A stretch of DNA of 9,410 nt from Chloroflexota bacterium (GTDB lineage Bacteria > Chloroflexota > Dehalococcoidia > Lucifugimonadales > JADFKI01): the NCBI GenBank assembly GCA_022565015.1, contig JADFKI010000138.1, positions 1 through 9,410 of the forward strand. Direction: 5' to 3'. The notes beneath the pieces are model-generated. The model ran no database searches. It was given only the letters and a program-made list of their open reading frames with translations, and was not told the origin of the DNA. The position numbers and the translations under genes were made by a program. The first letter of the stretch is position 1; each line of letters opens with the position of its first letter. Positions 6,059 through 9,410 of this stretch are shown piece after piece.

Positions 6059-6093
6059 CCGGCAAAGTGAAAGCCCTCGATGAGCCGGCTAAT
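6054..6093. terminator. Inverted repeat between convergent genes, likely bidirectional terminator
   Basis: ATTAGCCGGC (6054-6063) is the exact reverse complement of GCCGGCTAAT (6084-6093), with a 20-nt loop. The left arm contains the SDR stop codon (6056-6058) and the right arm ends 4 bp before the kinase stop codon, so one hairpin lies between both 3' ends. The arms' outer TAAT supplies only a short U-rich tail on either strand, so it may stall or stabilise transcripts rather than act as a strong terminator. Confidence 0.5.
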
Positions 6094-6097
6094 AGCG

Positions 6098-9000
6098 CTA
6101 GACGCTGTTGATCAGGTCTTCTTGTGCGTTGCCTTCAATGCCGTCCTGAAGTACCTCGCGTACTTTCCTTGTAAGGGTGGATGGATTGAAGGGTTTACCC
6201 ATGAAGTTCGTGCGTTCGTTGAAAACCTCATCTTTGAACGCCTCGTCTTCCGTATATCCCGAGGTGAAAAGCACCTTCATCTCCGGATGAATCTCTTTGA
6301 GTCTTTCCGCGAGTATTCTGCCGCCCATGGCAGGCATGACCATGTCGGTCAGGAGCAGATCAATCGGCCCGCCTTGATGCTGAGAAACTACGTCGAGCGC
6401 CTCTAATCCGTTCGAGGCCTCTATGACCGTATACCCTTGCTCCTTCAACACGTGAACGGCTACGTTACGGACGAGCGGCTCGTCCTCGACTATTAGAATG
6501 CTTTCGGTCCCAACGGGAAGATGCCCGGACTGGTCCCAAAATGGAAGAGATTCCGTTGGCCCCTCTTTCGCGGGGAAGTAAATCTTGAAGGTGCTGCCTT
6601 TGCCGACGACACTTTCCACCGTGATGCATCCTCCGCTCTGGGCTACGATACCGTAGCAGGTCGAAAGGCCTAACCCGATTCCCCTTCCAACCTCTTTTGT
6701 TGTGAAGAACGGCTCAAAGACGTGATCTTTTACGTCGTCTGGTATGCCTGTGCCCGTGTCCTGGACGGTAATTACCGTATAGGCGCCGGGATTGAGCTCC
6801 CCCACTACGTTCGCCCGTTCTTGGTCGACGGTTTCACTGGACGTCTCGATCAGCAGTGTACCGCCTTTGGGCATGGCGTCTCTCGAATTGACCGCGAGAT
6901 TCACCAGCACCTGTTCGACCTGCCCTGGGTCCACTTCAACCAGCTGGACGTCCGGATCAAGCTTTGTTACCAGCCTGATCTCCTCCCCTAACAGGCGGCG
7001 AATCATCATTTCGACATCCGCGACTACATCGTTCAGATTTATCGTCCTCGGCTTTATGATCTGCCTTCTGGAAAAAGCCAGAAGCTGACTAATAAGCTCT
7101 GCGGCCCGCTCTGAGGCTTTCAAGACCTCCTCAAGATGTAGTTCCCTGGTTTCACTTATCTGGGTCGTCTTTGCCAGATGGGTATAGCTCATAACGACGG
7201 AGAGCATGTTGTTTAGGTCGTGGGCGACGCCGCCCGCCAGCTGCCCAAAGGCATCCATCTTTTGGGACTGCATGAGCTGGGCTTCCAGCGCCTTCTGGTT
7301 GGTCACGTCTCTCATGAAGCCCATAAATCTTATGGGCCTGCCGGACTCATCCCAAAGCGCCTGGCCCCGCGAACTGAACCAGCGGTATTCACCGCTCTTG
7401 GTCCGGGCCCTGTATTCCACCTCGTAAGGCTTCTTGTGCTCAAAGTGGTCTATGACCGCCTGTTTGACCAGCTTTACATCGTCAGGGTGGATGATCCCGG
7501 GCCACTTTTTTAAGTCATCAGGAAATTCGTGGTCCTCATAGCCCAGCAGCTCTTTAAACCTGGGTGAAAAGTAGACGAAATCATCTTCATTAAAGTAGTC
7601 GCCATGTTCTCCCCGATAAGTTATCAACCTGTCCCAAAGGCCGTCTCCGGAGCCCTGGGCTGCGAGATCAAACCTGTCAAGGCTTTCATTGAGGGCCTCT
7701 TCCGTCTTCTTAAGCTCCAGATAGAGCTGAGATCCGTCCACGGAGCCCGCTATCTGATCGGCCACTCTCTCGGCGAGGTCGAGGTCTCGCTGGTCAAAAG
7801 CAAGCGGCCTATACGACCGCATCACAATCGCGCCTATTATCTTGTCCCGGGAGCGCAGCGGCACGGTCATGAAGGAGCGGAAACCTACTTTCACTCCCGC
7901 GGCCGAGCCAGGATAGAGCCTTGCGATCTCTTCCGGGGGAATGTCCTGGATTATGACACCGGAATCCCTATTTACGGTCTCCTCAACGGTGGTCCCCTTT
8001 AGGGGAGTCTCGTCGCCGAAGGACCTCCCTTCGACGGTATCGCCGTAATGGTGAAGGTTTGATATGATCTGTCTGTCCCAGTCTATGGCGGCGATTGCGA
8101 TTCTATCAAAATTTAGGATCCTGCCGACCTGTTCAGCGAACTGCTCGAATACTTCGCTGATGACCAGGGAGGAGCTCATCGTGCGCCCGACGTCTGCAAG
8201 CACTTGCCGTTCAGTTGCATCTCTCTCCAAGGCTGCGTGAAGCCTGGAATTAGCTATGGCGCCCGCTATCTGATCGCCAATTCGCTCCGCTAGCTGCCTG
8301 TCCGACTCGCTGTAAGCACCAGTTTTCTTGGAACCAGCGTAAAACAGACCGATGACCTTATCGTTCGCTATTAAGGGCGCGAAAACGTGAGAACGAACCC
8401 CTAGCTCGAACATTGGACTTCTACCGGGGAAGCGTCTCGAGTATTCCTTCACATCATCAAAGGCGAATATTTTGGCACTCCGAGAGGAAATGACCTCCTC
8501 TGCCATCGTGCCTCCCACCTCTATGACCGAGCCCTTCGTCATATCCGGGGTGTCCAGACCACTCACGAAGGAATGAGTCGTCTTGGACCCGTCGGGATAC
8601 AGTATTGCAATAGAGATTCTGTCGCAGGGCAGCACCTTCTTCACCTCGATGGCGAAGCTCTCATATACTTCATCGATGTCGATGGAGCCGCTGATGATCC
8701 GTCCTATCTTTGCCAGCGCCTGTTGCTCCGCCGCCCGCCGCTCTATGTCCTTATGAAGCTCGGAATTGGCGATGACTCCGGCGACCTGGTCCCCAAGCCG
8801 CTCTGCGAGACTAAGATCGTACGAAGTGTAAGCGTTGAAAGTCCTGGACCGAAACATCAGCGCACCGATAATCCGGTCCTGCGATCTCAATGGCACGGTG
8901 ATGCCCGAAAGAAATCCGGCATTGAATCCCCTGGCCAGTCTGGGATAGGCTTCAGAAAGTTGCTGAGCGTTCAAGCCCTGGACCAGAACGCCGCAATTCT

Positions 9001-9410
9001 TGGAGACGATCTCCTCCATAGTCGTTCCCTTCATAGGGAATACATCTCCAACCTGTCTTTCTTCAACTTTTGGCCCCATTCGATACGCTACAGTAGCAGT
9101 ATTCGCCTCCAGATCGATCCGATTAATAACGATGCGGTCAAAAGAGAAAAGTCTCTTCGCTAGCTCAACGAATTTATCGAAGACATCGTCGATCTCAGGA
9201 GAAGAGCTTATTACTCGGCTGATCTCCGCCAACGTATCTCGCTCGTTCGATTCGATCTCCAGCGCCTTGTGCAGCTCGGAATTGGATATCGCGCCTGTTA
9301 TCTGGTCGCCAAGCCTTTCGGCCAGCCGCAGCTCGTGTAGCGTATAGGCGTTGGGACTTTTGGACCGAATCATGAGCGCGCCCATGATCTGGTCTCGTGA
9401 CCTCAAGGGC
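6098..9410 (-). CDS. Multi-GAF/PAS hybrid sensor histidine kinase, N-terminus beyond window
   Basis: About 1,103 residues are visible; the frame is open to the window edge, and the TTG at 9406 is an internal Leu of a VPLRSRD motif, not a start. Domains, counting from that Leu: end of a first GAF (1-45), GAF2 (57-215), GAF3 (227-390), GAF4 (397-560), PAS/PAC (574-705), HisKA with H729 in GGVAHDLNN, HATPase with N-box NLAVNSRDAM (836-845), DTGTGIP (883-889) and GIGLGLS (909-915), then a receiver domain (968-1088) with acidic pair E974/D975, phospho-acceptor D1021, T1048 and K1071. All catalytic residues look intact. GAFs are joined by LAERxGDQ-type helices, which repeat every 172 residues. No membrane segment appears in the visible part. 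It should autophosphorylate H729 and pass phosphate to D1021; the output partner and GAF ligands are unknown. No separate response regulator is adjacent. Confidence 0.95.
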   Translation of the reverse strand, partial: PLRSRDQIMGALMIRSKSPNAYTLHELRLAERLGDQITGAISNSELHKALEIESNERDTLAEISRVISSSPEIDDVFDKFVELAKRLFSFDRIVINRIDLEANTATVAYRMGPKVEERQVGDVFPMKGTTMEEIVSKNCGVLVQGLNAQQLSEAYPRLARGFNAGFLSGITVPLRSQDRIIGALMFRSRTFNAYTSYDLSLAERLGDQVAGVIANSELHKDIERRAAEQQALAKIGRIISGSIDIDEVYESFAIEVKKVLPCDRISIAILYPDGSKTTHSFVSGLDTPDMTKGSVIEVGGTMAEEVISSRSAKIFAFDDVKEYSRRFPGRSPMFELGVRSHVFAPLIANDKVIGLFYAGSKKTGAYSESDRQLAERIGDQIAGAIANSRLHAALERDATERQVLADVGRTMSSSLVISEVFEQFAEQVGRILNFDRIAIAAIDWDRQIISNLHHYGDTVEGRSFGDETPLKGTTVEETVNRDSGVIIQDIPPEEIARLYPGSAAGVKVGFRSFMTVPLRSRDKIIGAIVMRSYRPLAFDQRDLDLAERVADQIAGSVDGSQLYLELKKTEEALNESLDRFDLAAQGSGDGLWDRLITYRGEHGDYFNEDDFVYFSPRFKELLGYEDHEFPDDLKKWPGIIHPDDVKLVKQAVIDHFEHKKPYEVEYRARTKSGEYRWFSSRGQALWDESGRPIRFMGFMRDVTNQKALEAQLMQSQKMDAFGQLAGGVAHDLNNMLSVVMSYTHLAKTTQISETRELHLEEVLKASERAAELISQLLAFSRRQIIKPRTINLNDVVADVEMMIRRLLGEEIRLVTKLDPDVQLVEVDPGQVEQVLVNLAVNSRDAMPKGGTLLIETSSETVDQERANVVGELNPGAYTVITVQDTGTGIPDDVKDHVFEPFFTTKEVGRGIGLGLSTCYGIVAQSGGCITVESVVGKGSTFKIYFPAKEGPTESLPFWDQSGHLPVGTESILIVEDEPLVRNVAVHVLKEQGYTVIEASNGLEALDVVSQHQGGPIDLLLTDMVMPAMGGRILAERLKEIHPEMKVLFTSGYTEDEAFKDEVFNERTNFMGKPFNPSTLTRKVREVLQDGIEGNAQEDLINSV

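Overview
The window looks like chromosomal DNA of an uncultivated bacterium, most plausibly a Chloroflexota member (Dehalococcoidia/SAR202-like). The basis is the rpsF-ssb-rpsR gene order, a zinc-ribbon-type S18, frequent TTG and GTG starts behind strong Shine-Dalgarno sequences, and a very large multi-GAF hybrid histidine kinase. This assignment is inference from gene content. There are no RNA genes, insertion sequences or CRISPR arrays.

Layout. Positions 27-1235 (+) hold rpsF-ssb-rpsR, a ribosomal protein/single-strand-binding-protein operon. A membrane-anchored SurA/parvulin-like foldase (1306-2450, +) follows where many genomes have rplI. It is split by an apparent one-base deletion in a six-G run. 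Next come homoserine dehydrogenase (2631-3935, +), entry enzyme of the threonine/methionine branch, with a promoter-like TATAAT upstream, and a Lrp/AsnC regulator (4161-4601, +). A small ArsC/Spx/YffB-family redox protein lies on the minus strand (5017-4661), divergent from a short-chain dehydrogenase (5231-6058, +). The right third (9410-6098, -) is a GAF-GAF-GAF-GAF-PAS-HisKA-HATPase-REC hybrid kinase whose N-terminus is outside the window.

Main discovery. The ArsC-like gene is normally readable only from an internal GTG at 4966, which gives a protein lacking its active site. Reading through one in-frame UGA (4984-4982) restores the entire thioredoxin-fold start, MAETEFYTWGQ-U-STCKK, from an ATG at 5017 with a good Shine-Dalgarno. 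The UGA sits exactly where the family has its catalytic Cys (position 12, the same number as in plasmid R773 ArsC). It is followed 14 nt later by a perfect 8-bp hairpin with a GGU-containing apical loop, the form of a bacterial SECIS element. This strongly suggests a selenocysteine-containing ArsC-family oxidoreductase that automated annotation would truncate. UGA also serves as an ordinary stop here (hom and the foldase end in TGA), so the codon has a dual use.

Other notable points are a strict 172-residue period in the tandem GAF modules of the kinase, loss of both canonical parvulin histidines in the foldase, a roughly 55-residue Pro/Gly/Arg N-terminal extension on S18, and an SSB tail ending in Trp rather than Phe.
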